This document shows positions 10,936-22,566 of a stretch of DNA of 64,000 bases, piece by piece. How positions within the stretch are numbered: position 1 is the first letter of the stretch; the number at the start of each line of letters is the position of its first letter. This DNA comes from Cristatella mucedo (Eukaryota > Bryozoa > Phylactolaemata > Cristatellidae). The stretch is from assembly GCA_009760855.2 (NCBI GenBank), contig WPIO01000002.1, forward strand, positions 8,613,501 through 8,677,500, in the 5' to 3' direction. The notes below the pieces were generated by a model, which was not told the DNA's origin, did not search any database, and saw nothing but the letters and a program-made list of their open reading frames with translations. Made by a program: the position numbers and the translations under genes.

Positions 10936-10939
10936 GTTG

Positions 10940-12435
10940 GTCTGTCAAAACAGTTACTGTAATTCATTAAGGATTCGTAATATTTTCTTTAGAAGCCCAA
11001 TCTGCCACTTAAATGAACTAATAGAGGATTAAAGTTTCTTTTCCGAGCCGATCTGCTGTGTCTGTCGCATCAGACATCTAGCTGAATGGCATGTCTCTCC
11101 CATGGAACAGAGTATTATTTGAGGTTCTTATTGCGCACTTTTAGGCGGTTGCAGTTTTGTTTAATTGAGTTACATCATGGATGAGTTTAGTAGCATACTT
11201 GTGTGATCTATAGTTGTTCAAAAACAACTGGTTTTTAATCAACTATAACCTAGAAATGTTAAAACATTTCACTTGCTTAGTGCCATCTCCAGCTGAAATT
11301 TAAATTAAATCTTTTGTGGATTCCTGTAGGAAAATTTTCTCTGGGATAGATTCAGTGACCTAATCCACTTTGCCGTAAAAGATTATGAGGTGATCGTCTG
11401 TGCTGTGACAATGATTATTTGCTGGTATGCTGATTTGCATTTAAGTTGGAATAGCTGCAAAAGGTAAACGATACATCAGCAAAAGTGAGCTTCATCTGTG
11501 ACCTAGTAAAATTGAGGATATGATTCGGTCATCTTATAGCACAACGCGTCATGGCTAGTATGCCTACGTGAAGCCTATTCACAATTCTATGATTACTTCA
11601 TGATGTAGGCATTTCCTTCACGGTTATGCTGGTATTCAGCTGGCTCATGCGAACGAGCTGATAAGCAAAGCATGACAATTCGTTTTCGTGCCTAGCAATA
11701 GCATGTTTATTATTTCACAAATTATGACAAGTTAATCGAAAAAATATGCACGATGAATGAATAATGATCAGACCGTGGAGATTGATTTGCTTGCAGTAAA
11801 TCACTTAATTTGATCAGACCTTTCGCTGGCGCTGGCAATCGTTAAGACCAAGACCATTCTGAATGTGTGTTATCATGCAGGAAAAACATGCGGCATTTGC
11901 ACTCTAGTAGATTTACCACTATTTAGTTGATATCTTGTGGACTAAATGTAAACTAATTTAACCAAACCTATATGTATGTAATCCTTTAATCTGGCCTAAC
12001 CAAAATAGGTTTTAGCTTGTCTGGCGCTTACACTCCCGCCCTTTTTTGAAGGCTTGATCAACTAGCTTAGAATAGTCTTTCTGGTGTATCCAAATCAAAC
12101 TCGAAATTCTTAAACAATCGGCACTTTGCGGTCTCTGTAGCGACGCTGAATTACTACATTTCCCTATTGTGTCTGCTACAGACGTACCAATACCTTTTTG
12201 AGTGCTATCTTCATAATGAAATTACCAAAAAATGTTATCTTCCCAATTCTATGGAATCAAACTGAAGCTACCTACATTAATTTATCTTTGGCCGATCGTT
12301 TCTCAGCTCCAGCGTTATGTTTGAAACTCAAGTGTTCATAATGTGTCAAAATTTGCACATGATTTCTTTAGGACAGCATAGTAAATTTGGGAGATGCAAT
12401 TTATGCGTTGAACCGGTAATGCTCCAACCCCTCTA
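10940..12435. other. No recognised feature
   Basis: About 1.5 kb of AT-rich unique-looking DNA. I found no convincing exon or repeat family member on either strand. Confidence 0.35.
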
Positions 12436-12439
12436 GTCT

Positions 12440-12566
12440 TATAAATAACACCCGTTGATAAGATGCTCATCTCTAATGACTAAATTTGTGGGCTCGAACC
12501 CTTCACCATATGTAAAGCACCAGAATATTAGTTAAATTCTCCTACGGTGCTAAAAATATGAATTGC
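12440..12566 (+). mobile_element. SINE-1, degraded copy
   Basis: Weak A-box region (TTGATAAGATGCTCA), a B-box GTGGGCTCGAACCC, then ATATGTAAAGCACCAG...AGTTAAATTCTCC...GGTGCT, the family hairpin tail. The CCCCGACCAAGG middle part is lost. Confidence 0.6.
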
Positions 12567-12810
12567 ATATTTTAAAGAGTCTTATCAAAAGTTCAATGAT
12601 CAAAATTTTTTGCTATGAAAGTAGTATCTGGCCAATGACACTCTTTCCGACTCTATATGTACTTGTCATCGAGCAGAAGACTATCGACTTTAAGTTTACT
12701 TCACTTTCTATCAGGTTGTTTAATAATATTTTTGGACTTAATTTTCTTCTTGCAAAATCTAATGCTGCCTAGACTTGGCTGTATAGCTAGGAAACATAAG
12801 TCATTCTCCG

Positions 12811-12950
12811 AGCTGGCTTGGTCTAGAGGTCAAGTGCTCGCCCCGACCAAGGTCTGACTGAGGTCGTGGGCTCGAGCCCCGAGGCATATGTGAAGCGCCT
12901 GAATAGAGGTTAAATTCTCTTGGGACACTATATAAATGAATTATATTTTT
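12811..12950 (+). mobile_element. SINE-1, best-preserved copy
   Basis: AGCTGGCTTGGTCTAGAGGT (A-box region), CTCGCCCCGACCAAGGTCTG, B-box GTGGGCTCGAGCCCC, then a hairpin GAAGCGCCTGAATAGAGGTT...TCTCTTGGGACACTATAT and an AT-rich tail. This copy is the best reference for the family in this window. Confidence 0.85.
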
Positions 12951-13109
12951 TTTATTCAAGACTAATTTCTCGTTACGATGCACATACGTCTTCGAAGTTT
13001 CTACCGACGTTACCTACGTTAACTCTCAGTCTCGGGAAAAGCACAATCCACTTAAATGACCTTTTTCATTTCAAATTTATTGGCGCACCAAGAGAATCAT
13101 TTTAATGTT

Positions 13110-13273
13110 TCATTGTTCGCCATAGTGATACATTTTCCCTTCTTAAACCAAATTTTGATTCCTGTTAAGCTTCGATGCAATATGTGAGACAGTATCTATT
13201 CTCTTCAAACCACAGGCTAGTTTGGTTTATTCTCTTAAAAGTGAATTCAAAAATTAGTAAAATAGTATTAAAG

Positions 13274-13275
<2 letters not shown>
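13110..13275. other. No recognised feature
   Basis: Short AT-rich spacer before a microsatellite. Confidence 0.3.
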
Positions 13276-13276
<1 letters not shown>

Positions 13277-13330
<54 letters not shown>

Positions 13331-13342
13331 ATATGTATATAC
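13277..13342. repeat. (TA)n(TG)n compound microsatellite
   Basis: About twenty TA units run into six TG units and further TA steps. Confidence 0.95.
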
Positions 13343-15255
13343 TGATCATTATACTTACATCACAATACATGGCTAATTATGATACCTGTGGAGAATTCAA
13401 CAGCTAATCTTCATTAAAAAGCTATGATTACTTATTGAAAACCATCTCTGAGAATTAATTACCCGACATTTTAATTCCAATAATGCAAAGTACAGAGATC
13501 TTGGCATTTTCTTCAACATTCTGCAATTCTCTAGCAAGATGTTTATTTAGAATGTTAGCATGTTGCTTTTGGCTGCTTACCTACTTCTGATACAATATCT
13601 GCCGCGCCTAAGATTGTCCTAAGAGATCGTCAAGCATAATTTTAATTTATTAGTTTCAGATTAATTCATGCCACATTACTCAACGTTTGGATATGAATAG
13701 AAGTTAATAAAATGCTGTAAATTATAAACATCAATAGATATTGGTTGATGAATAAAACATTTTTCTGGATTACAACCAACTGAAAACGTACGATTTCATC
13801 ACATTTCTTGTGCAATCAGGCAGCTAATATATTTGGGTCTTAATTTGAATGCTAACTTGGCGCTGCTAAACCATTATGTGAGATTGTAAATTTCGCTGCC
13901 ACATCACTTAAAGAACATTGGTATGGTCTTACGTGCACTAGCAAGTCACGTAATGGGTGTTATGGCACTTATTTGTCTAGGTTGAAATTGCTGCTCTCAC
14001 TTTCCTCAACAATCATTTAACAAAAAACTGTAATTAGTTTAAAAAGTATAATTAAGGATTATTTCTACTTTGGATTTACGAACTAGCACTGGTTGCAAAC
14101 TGTTTGCATTTCCTGATCGGCGACCTTATTGCTGACGAACTTTGTCAATTAACATCTATATTACCAATAGATACTTTTTAATTACTTAGTGAGGAATAAT
14201 CCAGTAGTAGGTAGTAAGCTGTATAGGGCTAATGATTAGTTAAAAACTGGTCTTTGATGTTTCCGCGGGAGAAGTGATGAGATGGATTTCATACATGGGA
14301 AAAATATCAAATTTTATCAGGCAATTCACAGATATGCTTAATGCTTCTAATAGGAGTAGCTGAATCAAACTACATAATTTGCGGCATGAAATCTAGTGGA
14401 GCCTACAAAACGAATTTACATTTGCTCAGACTAACCACTTCAACTCAAATTTTGTACCTAAATTAGTATTCTGGGAGTTTATCAATATTAGTAAAAGAGA
14501 TTGAGATAACGCCTACACTGTGTAGCCAGATACCTACAAATTCCTTTTCAAAAGACATGCAAACTCAAGCGTGTCCATAAAAATAGATTTTTCCCCACCA
14601 TATGCTTCTTTTGTATTCTAGATCAATATGGCTAAGCTCAAATCAAAAATTTTGATTGTATCCTAGCCATTCCCCCGAAAGTGCAACAATGCTGGTTGGA
14701 TATTACCAGAGGACCAGATTAAAAAAAACCTCTGTGAACCAAGAATAAGTATTCTGAAGAGTAAGTGCAAGGTGTCATGGATCCAATTTTGAAGATGCCA
14801 CTTCATTAGCACTTCGGTGGGTTTTCTTAGAATTTAAACACGTAACTTGAAGACGGTCTCCGTAATAAAAAATACTGCAGGTACTTACATAAAATTAAAG
14901 CAGTAGCACACAGCTTAGCAAACTTGTCCTAGCTCATTCAATTTAAAGAAGAGCGAAAATTAATTGTTTTATCTTGTCTCATAATTTTAAAGTAAACAGG
15001 AATCTCCTCATCAAAAGAATTAAGCATTTACTGTGTCGATTCTTGTGTGCAGCCGTATTGCTTACATTTAGCAGCACGTCAACTTTGGAAATTTCAACAG
15101 TTGAATCGAGTTCCATATTTCTATCGCCATTGAAAAGAACTGAAAAAAAGAACTGATGCACAGTAAGTTTCGATGTTACCAAAGTTTGGAACGCATAACC
15201 AAAGGATACATCGTCTACTCAATTGACGACAGCCAAAAAATACCACACAAAAATC
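13343..15255. other. No recognised feature
   Basis: Nearly 2 kb of AT-rich DNA. Short frames at 14,974-15,182 overlap on both strands and show no domain. Confidence 0.35.
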
Positions 15256-15425
15256 ATTGCTGATTTAACAGCCTCATTTGTGTAGCGACTGAAGAGCACT
15301 TTACGGCTATCACCACCGCTTCCAATGGCAATAAAGGATTGCCCACTGCAGAATTCGAACCTATGAATTCGGGACTGAGGTCGTGAAAAGCAACCACCAT
15401 ACCTAGTGAGCCGTCACGGCATCTT
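15256..15425 (-). mobile_element. SINE-2 (second tRNA-derived SINE family)
   Basis: On the minus strand it reads GTGACGGCTCACTAGGTATG, a pol III A-box-like head, then a B-box AGGTTCGAATTCTGC. A conserved body follows (AGCGGTGGTGATAGCCGTAAAG) and the end GCTACACAAATGAGG. The plus-strand copy at 15,975 shares all of these blocks. Confidence 0.75.
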
Positions 15426-15970
15426 AAGGCCAAAACCAGCACTAGCGCACAGCTTTGTAAAAGCGCTAACTCTAAGAATTGACTACTCCTTACGCTTTGC
15501 ACGTGGACTGGCTGCATTAAGCCGTGGACGTTCTTTGTCGCTCGCGAGGTGGGGTAACGTCGACAGACCTGCTTGCATTGATGCAGTGCCTGCGTGTCAT
15601 TAACGGTGCTTCAATATTCACGCATGGCCGGTATTGGTCGCGCGTTTCTAACGTCTAGCATAGCCAGGAGAAATGTACTTTCTGCCTCCGGATGTTAGTG
15701 CAACAGCCGCCACATCCCGTTTGCAAAGATGCCGATGATTATGGGACTCGTGCAATATGCTGGCGCCATTACTGGTGCTTCAGCATCCGCCACTGACGCA
15801 ACGTTTGTCGAAGCAGATGCACCGAGTGCGGCGCCTCAGTCACGTCGACCACTGCACTTAGCAACGGCCGCACTCGCTAAACGACGTCGCTGAACCCGAG
15901 CTCGTCGTGCTATTTTTCAAAGATGCAACGAGAGTATTCTCTGTAGCATTCCAAAATGGTTGAGTAGATA
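15426..15970. other. CpG-rich segment between two SINE-2 copies
   Basis: About 540 bases with many CG dinucleotides (for example GGTCGCGCG, GTCGCTCGCGAGG, CGACGTCG), unlike the AT-rich flanks. No open frame with a domain was recognised. It is bounded by a minus-strand SINE-2 on the left and a plus-strand SINE-2 on the right. Confidence 0.5.
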
Positions 15971-15974
15971 ATTT

Positions 15975-16165
15975 GGTGAGCCGTGATAGAGCACTAGGTA
16001 AGGTGATTGCTTATCACGACCGCGGTCCCGATGTCATGGGTTCGAATCCTGCGTTGTGCGATTCTGTTTCACCACTGCAAGTGGTGGCGATAGCCGTAAA
16101 GGCTCTTCTGTCACAATGCAAAAGAGACCATAAAGTCAGCTGATAATTATTTATTTATTTTTAAT
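15975..16165 (+). mobile_element. SINE-2, plus-strand copy
   Basis: Head GGTGAGCCGTGATAGAGCAC (A-box), B-box TGGGTTCGAATCCTGC, body AAGTGGTGGCGATAGCCGTAAA and GGCTCTTCTGTCAC, then an A/T-rich tail ATTATTTATTTATTTTTA. The B-box is a perfect tRNA T-loop match. Confidence 0.75.
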
Positions 16166-16169
16166 TATA

Positions 16170-17335
16170 ATTAAACTTACCTGTTCTAGCCCTGCCTAGT
16201 AGCTTACTTGAGGTTCTGGCCAGAGAGTACGAAAAATTGTTGCAGATCCCATTGGAGTAGTACTTGTGAAGAAGCTGAAGAGAATTAACAAAACGAGCAA
16301 AACTTACCTCAACTATCCTATTAGAGAATTCGGCCTCCCTAAGTAAACCGCCGAAATGTTGGCCACTTTTGTCTAAAGCAGTGTCATCTTTCGAATGAAA
16401 CGCGCGAGTTACGGATGGAAGTCGGAATCATTGAACTTTTCCATGTTCTCGCAAATCGAAAATCCGTGAACAGATGCCTTTAACTGCTAAATATATTCAA
16501 TTATTAACAACGATATGCATTCAGTTTTAGGCTTGCATATTTCTAACCGCCTCTTTCAAGAGTTTCCAAGCCGTGCTGCACAGTACTCGGAGAAAATGCA
16601 GCTGCCTCTTTTTTGGCTCAGTCAGTCACCTTCAAAAAGGATTAAAAGAGCGTAGAAATCTTGCTGAGTGACTTGAGCTATTATGAGTACGCCAGGGATG
16701 TCTTCGGATACACGGCTGCGAAACAAAGTTTTACAGCAACCTTCATATCGCATAGGTCAGTAAGTACCGCCAAGATCGGGCGTAAGAATCAGCTGAAGCT
16801 CACCTAATTGTCCACGGGTCACTAAAACATTGGGGTGGAGTAATTTAAGGACTCTGGAACAGTTCCAAATCAAACCATACGAAATACTTATATCCATTTT
16901 GAACAAAATGCACCACAGCATTTGATTAGGCGGGGGAAACATTCGAGGACCTTTGATAAAGGTGTAACAGATGAGTCGGCCTGAATGTAGGCTTCCACTT
17001 GTCATCTGCTAATGTCAGCAAGAATTATATGGTTCAATTTTTATCTTACATAATTTTGGTCTTATGAACATTTTTCTTTTGTATAAACTCGTTCACTTGC
17101 CGAGTGTGTAGCAAAAAACCGCCTAGGCTTCCATTAAATGCCGATCGCAGTCAGCTAGACCTATATCAAGATAGAGTCAAGTCAGAGGAAGAGGACGAAC
17201 AATAAAAAACACGTGAAAAAGAGAATTCAGAGCACTTCGGTATCGAATCCATATATGCGATTTACACGAAGCTACTGTAACTTATTAGATTTGAGACATG
17301 TTTTCATTTATAGACGATTTAGACGACAGTGATTT
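16170..17335. other. No recognised feature
   Basis: Anonymous sequence. An 82-codon minus-strand frame at 16,757-17,005 has no recognisable motif. Confidence 0.35.
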
Positions 17336-17337
17336 CT

Positions 17338-17420
17338 TGATAATAATAATAGTAACATACTTTATATTGCATCCACAGAGAACTCAGTGTCTTTCTAGAC
17401 ACTCTATATAGAACAACTCA
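17338..17420 (-). mobile_element. LINE-A 3' tip, very degraded
   Basis: ATAATAATAGTAACATACTT followed by a decayed hairpin (CCACAGAGAACTCAGTGTC...CTAGACACT) resembles the reverse complement of the LINE-A end. The similarity is short. Confidence 0.4.
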
Positions 17421-17424
17421 TTCG

Positions 17425-18005
17425 AGTCATATTACTTCATTTATTGTGTGATTAGTAGGTACTAAACTGATTCAGGAGAGTCTTCTGTATCTTGAAACAA
17501 GAAGTACAGACTAATCGTGACATTAAATGAAGGCAATTGCACTGCCATACCTGCAATACTCACCACCTTAAGGCATGAGACTGGTAGTCATATAGTTTTG
17601 TGATATTTAGTGATATTTCATACTCTCCGTCAGTAGTTATAATCAGAAAAAGGAACCAATATTCGAAAATAAACGATTTATATATTTTCAGATCGCTGGG
17701 AGGACATACATAGTTTCCAGTCTCCAAGGCAACTGAATTACAAAATTCCGAGTGGTAGCAAACGAACCGATGCCACAAATTTCTTCTGGCATGTCACTCG
17801 AGATAGATTACGAGATAGTGGCCATTGAAGAGCGAAAAGTCTATTATTTAATATCGTGCTAAAACATGCATACGAATCTCGACGCCAATATGGAGCATAG
17901 AACGCTATGTCATTAGTTTTAGTGCAACAGTGCTTATTTTAGCAATGCAATAGCACCATATTTTACACAGCGTCTGAATATAGCCCAGAATCGATGAAGA
18001 AGTAA
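17425..18005. other. No recognised feature
   Basis: Anonymous AT-rich sequence. Confidence 0.3.
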
Positions 18006-18007
18006 AC

Positions 18008-18155
18008 TGTAACGATAATTATAATAGTTCACTTGATAAAGTGCCCTCAGAGAACTCAATCTCTTTCTAGGCGCTTTACAATTGCTGCAAATGGAATTGT
18101 GATTGAATGGTGAGTAATATCATGCTTGATAAACAACATGAATAACAACTGTATT
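18008..18155 (-). mobile_element. LINE-A 3' tip, 5'-truncated
   Basis: On the plus strand it reads TTCACTTGATAAAGTGCCCT, CAGAGAACTCAATCTCTTTC, TAGGCGCTTTACAATTGCTG and on into the 3' untranslated region. This is the LINE-A end with an ATT-type tail at its outer edge. Confidence 0.8.
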
Positions 18156-18159
18156 TAAA

Positions 18160-18838
18160 TGTGCACGTCAAATGACACTTGCGCAACTACCCTAGAAGCC
18201 AAACACCATGATGTTCGTTGAGATCAAGAGCTAACGCCTTTTACTGAAACGGGCACCATACATGGTAGTACTGGAAGCTGCTTCATCAAATACGGCGTTA
18301 GGTTGGCCGCTCGTCTAGAATGATAGTAAGTATAGATATAGTAGGAAGAGAGGTATTGAATGCGAACTAGTGGTCCTCTACCACATTCCGTAAGCCTATA
18401 TGATGCAGGTCCATGGCGACAATAGCTGATCACTTCCATAGTTTGCCACTGAATCCTTACATAACTTATGCTAATCTTACAGATGCCAAACTCCTGAGCT
18501 AGAACTTGATCATTTCACGTGCACTATTTTATTCCATTAGGGCATGCTTTAGGGCATGCCTTTTCATATGCTTTAGTAAATCAAATCTATAGCTCAGATG
18601 GTTCAAAACTCTAGCCTTAGAAGGCCTTCTCGGCCCTATTATGGTAAAAATAATATCTCGCACGAACGGAAATGCAACTTTTATTTGCTGAAAAGCTAAG
18701 TTTGCAGTTGCTAAGCTCATTTTGAATTGAACTAACTTGAATGTGAGGGTTCAGGTTTATGCCTGCGATTGACCGGACCTGAACAGCTATTATGTCGACA
18801 TGACAGCTGAGCTTTTCGAAATGACTTCTACTTCTTCT
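18160..18838. other. No recognised feature
   Basis: Anonymous sequence with no supported exon. Confidence 0.3.
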
Positions 18839-18841
18839 TAT

Positions 18842-18976
18842 AATTCATTTATATAGCGCTCAAAGAGGAATTAATCTCTATTCGGGTGCTACACACATGC
18901 TTCGGGGCTTGAGCCCTTGACCTCAGCTAGACCTTGGTCGGGGCGAGCACGTTAACCGCAGCACCAAACCACTTCA
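18842..18976 (-). mobile_element. SINE-1, minus-strand copy
   Basis: Plus-strand sequence ATATAGCGCTCAAAGAGG, then GGGGCTTGAGCCC (B-box), TAGACCTTGGTCGGGGCGAG and GTTAACCGCAGCACCAAACC (A-box region). All SINE-1 blocks are present in reverse order. Confidence 0.8.
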
Positions 18977-18979
18977 GAA

Positions 18980-20100
18980 TTTCTTCCTTCAGGCAAATCC
19001 TATCTACACCAAAACACGTTATTCTGAGCTAGGCGTCTTTTTTTGGCATCTACATCTACACAGTGTTGTTAGAGTGAAAGCTCTAGTGTATGCACCTGAA
19101 CTAGGAAGTCTAAAGTAGCTTGTACTAGCATAGTTTATTTAGCGGCGTATTTTTCTGTTGGGTGCATTTGCGTGTACACCATGAAGGTCATTAAGGTCAT
19201 TCTGATCCTATTCCTTTGACGTTAGATACCGGAACGGTAGTTTGTGCAGGCCTCCACAAAACTGACAAAAGAAATCTTCAAATTATTTCATATATATCTC
19301 CGAATGGAAGCAGCCTTTAGCAGCATTTATTTAAGTCAAGGTTCGTCAGCAGAATGCAAACACACCATCAGTCATGTTCGCGTAAACCTGTAATGTCACG
19401 TCATATATCTCCGTCTGTAACTCCACAAAGCCACTGAGACATGGCAGGTGTTGCGTATTACAGTTGATACTGTCTGCACTATCCTTGAACCACAGTGGTC
19501 TTTGATAAGGGGTATTGGCTTGATTTTACGATAAGATTCGTTCGTTCAAGACCTGCAGTCGATACGTTGTCTGTTCATATCTAGGAGCTGTTTGTTTAGT
19601 GCTGACGCTCTTCCAGTGCTACATTGAAGAGGATTTGAATTTTTAGATCATTGCCTATTTCTTTACTTTCTCATAGAATTCTACCACTTTGACTGCTGGT
19701 GCAGCTCCCGGCACTCAACCTCATCAGTTGGTATGATGATTAGGTAGCTGACATCTACAGTGCATATCGCAAGTTTGCTCGTTATTTTTTAGCATCCTGC
19801 AATAAATGGGAGATTTTATGGTTAATATTATCTTGAGAAACGTGGCAGAATTTGATGTAGTCAGAAAATGAGCAGCATATGTTCTCCATTTTGTCCATCT
19901 TTATAAGAATATTCATTGTTACATGACTTTTGAATAGCATTCTCAGAAAACGGAATTATGTTGGCAATTTTTACATGCTTTGAATAGAATAATATCTACA
20001 ATGTTAGCAAAGGTGTCGGAATAAGCAATCACGTAAAGTAAGAATTGTAAGGATGCAGTAAATGCTGAGAGAAATGCGTGCAAATTTTGCGTCTTTTTGG
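18980..20100. other. No recognised feature
   Basis: About 1.1 kb of anonymous DNA. Short frames show no domain. Confidence 0.35.
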
Positions 20101-20104
20101 ATGT

Positions 20105-21190
20105 CAAGTCTGATGCTGCTATGAAGTCTAGGGAATCAGTTTCCGGCTTTGGCCGCATACGAATTAAAAGCACAGTCTAAAAAAAAAAAACCTTTGAGAT
20201 TCAAGGGCCTGTTAAAATATCGGAGTCTGTAAGAATTGCAAGAGGGTGCGTAGCCTGAATAAAAACTGGGTGTAAAGTTTGGCCGCAAGAAGAAAATTAG
20301 GGGAACCACAATTGAGCGACAGCAATTTGGGCCGTTGCTTAGCTTGATGGGAAGCAAGGGCTGGTCATTGGGCACCAGTGCAATTTTGCGACTGCAAATT
20401 TGACTGACGAAATTGTTTAAAGCTGATTCACCCACCAATTGTAAGTGCTTTATTCTCTTATTCTTAACCATCATTACAGACTTCCTAGTGCTTGAACTAC
20501 GATTCACTTTCAGCAAAGCAACCCCTGGACTCTGGACTGCGGCCTCCAGACTGAAGGAATGAGACAACGGTTAGTTTTACCCTTTTTTTTACCAACTTGA
20601 ACCAAGCTAGTGCAGAGTCATGGATCAAGAAATTGAGCCATTCCTGCAGGCAAAACGTTTCTGGTTCCACCCGTTTCCGTTATGAGCTTTTTGGATTTAT
20701 GAGTTACACTTAGTTTGCCTATAAATAGGGAGCTAGTTTTATCTTTATTTAATATTAGAATGTCAACGGCCGCTTTTGAACTGTGAATGCCAGCATGACT
20801 TCTCTTTGGGAGTTTAAGAGAGTCCTCCGCTCAGCAAGGCTGGGAGGTACTGTGAACCCACCTAAAGCTGCGTATCATGTACACACACAAATGGAACCTG
20901 GGTTTTGCATGCAAATTTCATCGGCAAGAGTTATAACTTATGCTGTGAAAGTAAGCGAACCGATTGCAGTGTAGTGGGATATCCGATGCATCAGAGGCTG
21001 CTCAGATGACGTTTGCCCATTGAAATAATTGTTCGGAAGTATCTCTTAAAAATATGGCCTAAATTATTACATTGCAGTGCCAATGGTGCCCGGGTGAAAT
21101 GAAAAGCACTTCTCAAGCACTTGGCTTACATAAAGAATGACTTAGACAATATGCATGCTTGTTGGTGGCGTTCCGATTATTCATCCTGCT
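20105..21190 (-). mobile_element. Old, diverged LINE-A-related fragment
   Basis: On the plus strand GGCTTTGGCCGCATACGAATT...AAACCTTTGAGATTCAAG (20,145-20,205) parallels LINE-A GGCTTTGGGAGCACACGAAC...AAAGGATTTGAGGTTTC. GTTACACTTAGTTTGCC...GAGCTAGTTTTATCTTT (20,700-20,745) parallels the start of the segment encoding LKLNDDK. CATCGGCAAGAGTTATAACTT and the part after it parallel the ADV / VYTLPL segment. Collinearity over more than 1 kb makes this a very old copy or a sister lineage. The 143-codon frame inside it is not a host gene. Confidence 0.55.
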
Positions 21191-21224
21191 TGGCCTCGGT
21201 TAAACAGTCAATAAAGGCTAAACA

Positions 21225-21303
21225 ATTAAAATTAAATTAAAATAAAATAAAATAATAAATAAAATAAATATAAATAAATAAATTAATTAATTAAAAATTA
21301 AAG
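21225..21303. repeat. A/T-only low-complexity tract
   Basis: Only A and T over about 75 bases (AAATAAATAAATTAATTAATT type), bracketed by the direct repeat AAAGGCTAA at 21,215 and 21,300. Confidence 0.85.
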
Positions 21304-21304
21304 G

Positions 21305-22506
21305 CTAAGAGTGATTTGAATATCGTCGAAAATTATCTCGCTCATAGTTTGCAGTGCTATGATCCTTACCTTCCTGTAATGTACTATAGAGCGTTCTCCG
21401 GGCTATCAGAATTGGAGTATGGAAACTTTTGTAACGCGATGCCTAAAGTCGTATGGTAATTGTAATGGCAAGTTTACCGTACAATTCTGCCACTAACTGA
21501 TGACTGCAACAGCCGCATACTATCAGTTCATTGCCACGAAAATTTAACCTATTTTGATGGCCGACATGACGTTCAAGGTTTATTACATAAGGTTAAGGTA
21601 TTATTTGTCTATTTGCCGCTTCACAAAGATTCTCATACTGGTGATGACACTGATAAACGTCAATGAATTAGTCCTCGTAACTCTATACAGGAAAGTAGGA
21701 CAGTCACAAAGAGATTGATATTTTGATTTTTAAAAGCAAACTTTGAGGATGGCCAATCGTAGAGAGTATGCGTAGCTGGAGTAAACTATGCAAACAAACT
21801 CAAGTTAGGCATCTCGTTTATCGTCTTCAGCTTATAGCATTCTAGTAAAATGTTACATATTTTTCTTTATTGCTAAAATCTGTATGGTCTTGTCATCTTG
21901 ATTTTTCCCTGAACACTTACAGGCAAGGCGTCTTAGTTTCGAACTTTGTGACATGCAACCAGTAAATAATATTTCAGGATTCCAACTGATTTGAATCATT
22001 TGGGCTATACTATTGCATAGGTTATCATAGCCTCCCCAATGTATATTACTAGGACTAGGACTATTCACAGATTAACTAATGATAAAAGTGCGAGTTCCTC
22101 GCGGCACAATTCTGTCATTGTATACACTACCCTTTCTAACTATGACTCTCAGCATCCCTACCTCAACTGTGCAACTGTGTGGTTATAGGGGTTAGTATGT
22201 TGCATACCCGTAGAAAATTCGTGGTGACTATAGAAACTCATTCCACTTCGCAGAATTGTGACTAGTATTTGTTACGAAGAGACATTTCTTCCGCATACGA
22301 CTCACCGAGAATGCATGATATTTTTGCATAAAATGGTCCCATCTAGCACCACGCATAGGTCGCTGCAGTAATGCTAAGGTGAGGGAGTGAACTGATTTGC
22401 CATTTCCGGCAAGCATTGGCGAATTGGTCAGTATTGGATAATATATTACCATTGCGTATTGATTATAATGGGTTCCAACTTTTTGTAGGTATCATATTTT
22501 CATAAT
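21305..22506. other. 5' flank of lectin gene 2, no other recognised feature
   Basis: Anonymous AT-rich DNA leading to the first lectin exon. No confident promoter motif was found; TTGATTATAATGG near 22,460 is only TATA-like. Confidence 0.3.
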
Positions 22507-22566
22507 ATGAAGCTCGTCTTTCTACTGGTCTTAGCCTGTGTGGCCGGGAGCGATAGCAGTCAGCCT
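22507..22566 (+). CDS. Lectin gene 2 exon 1: signal peptide
   Basis: ATG start; encodes MKLVFLLVLACVAGSDSSQP, with a hydrophobic core followed by small residues suited to signal peptidase. It ends CCT before the donor GTAAGT. It is sixty bases, the same as exon 1 of lectin gene 1. Confidence 0.8.

Noticed and set aside
20136-20567. 143-codon minus-strand frame as a gene
   Set aside because: Lies in a segment collinear with LINE-A; no independent domain.
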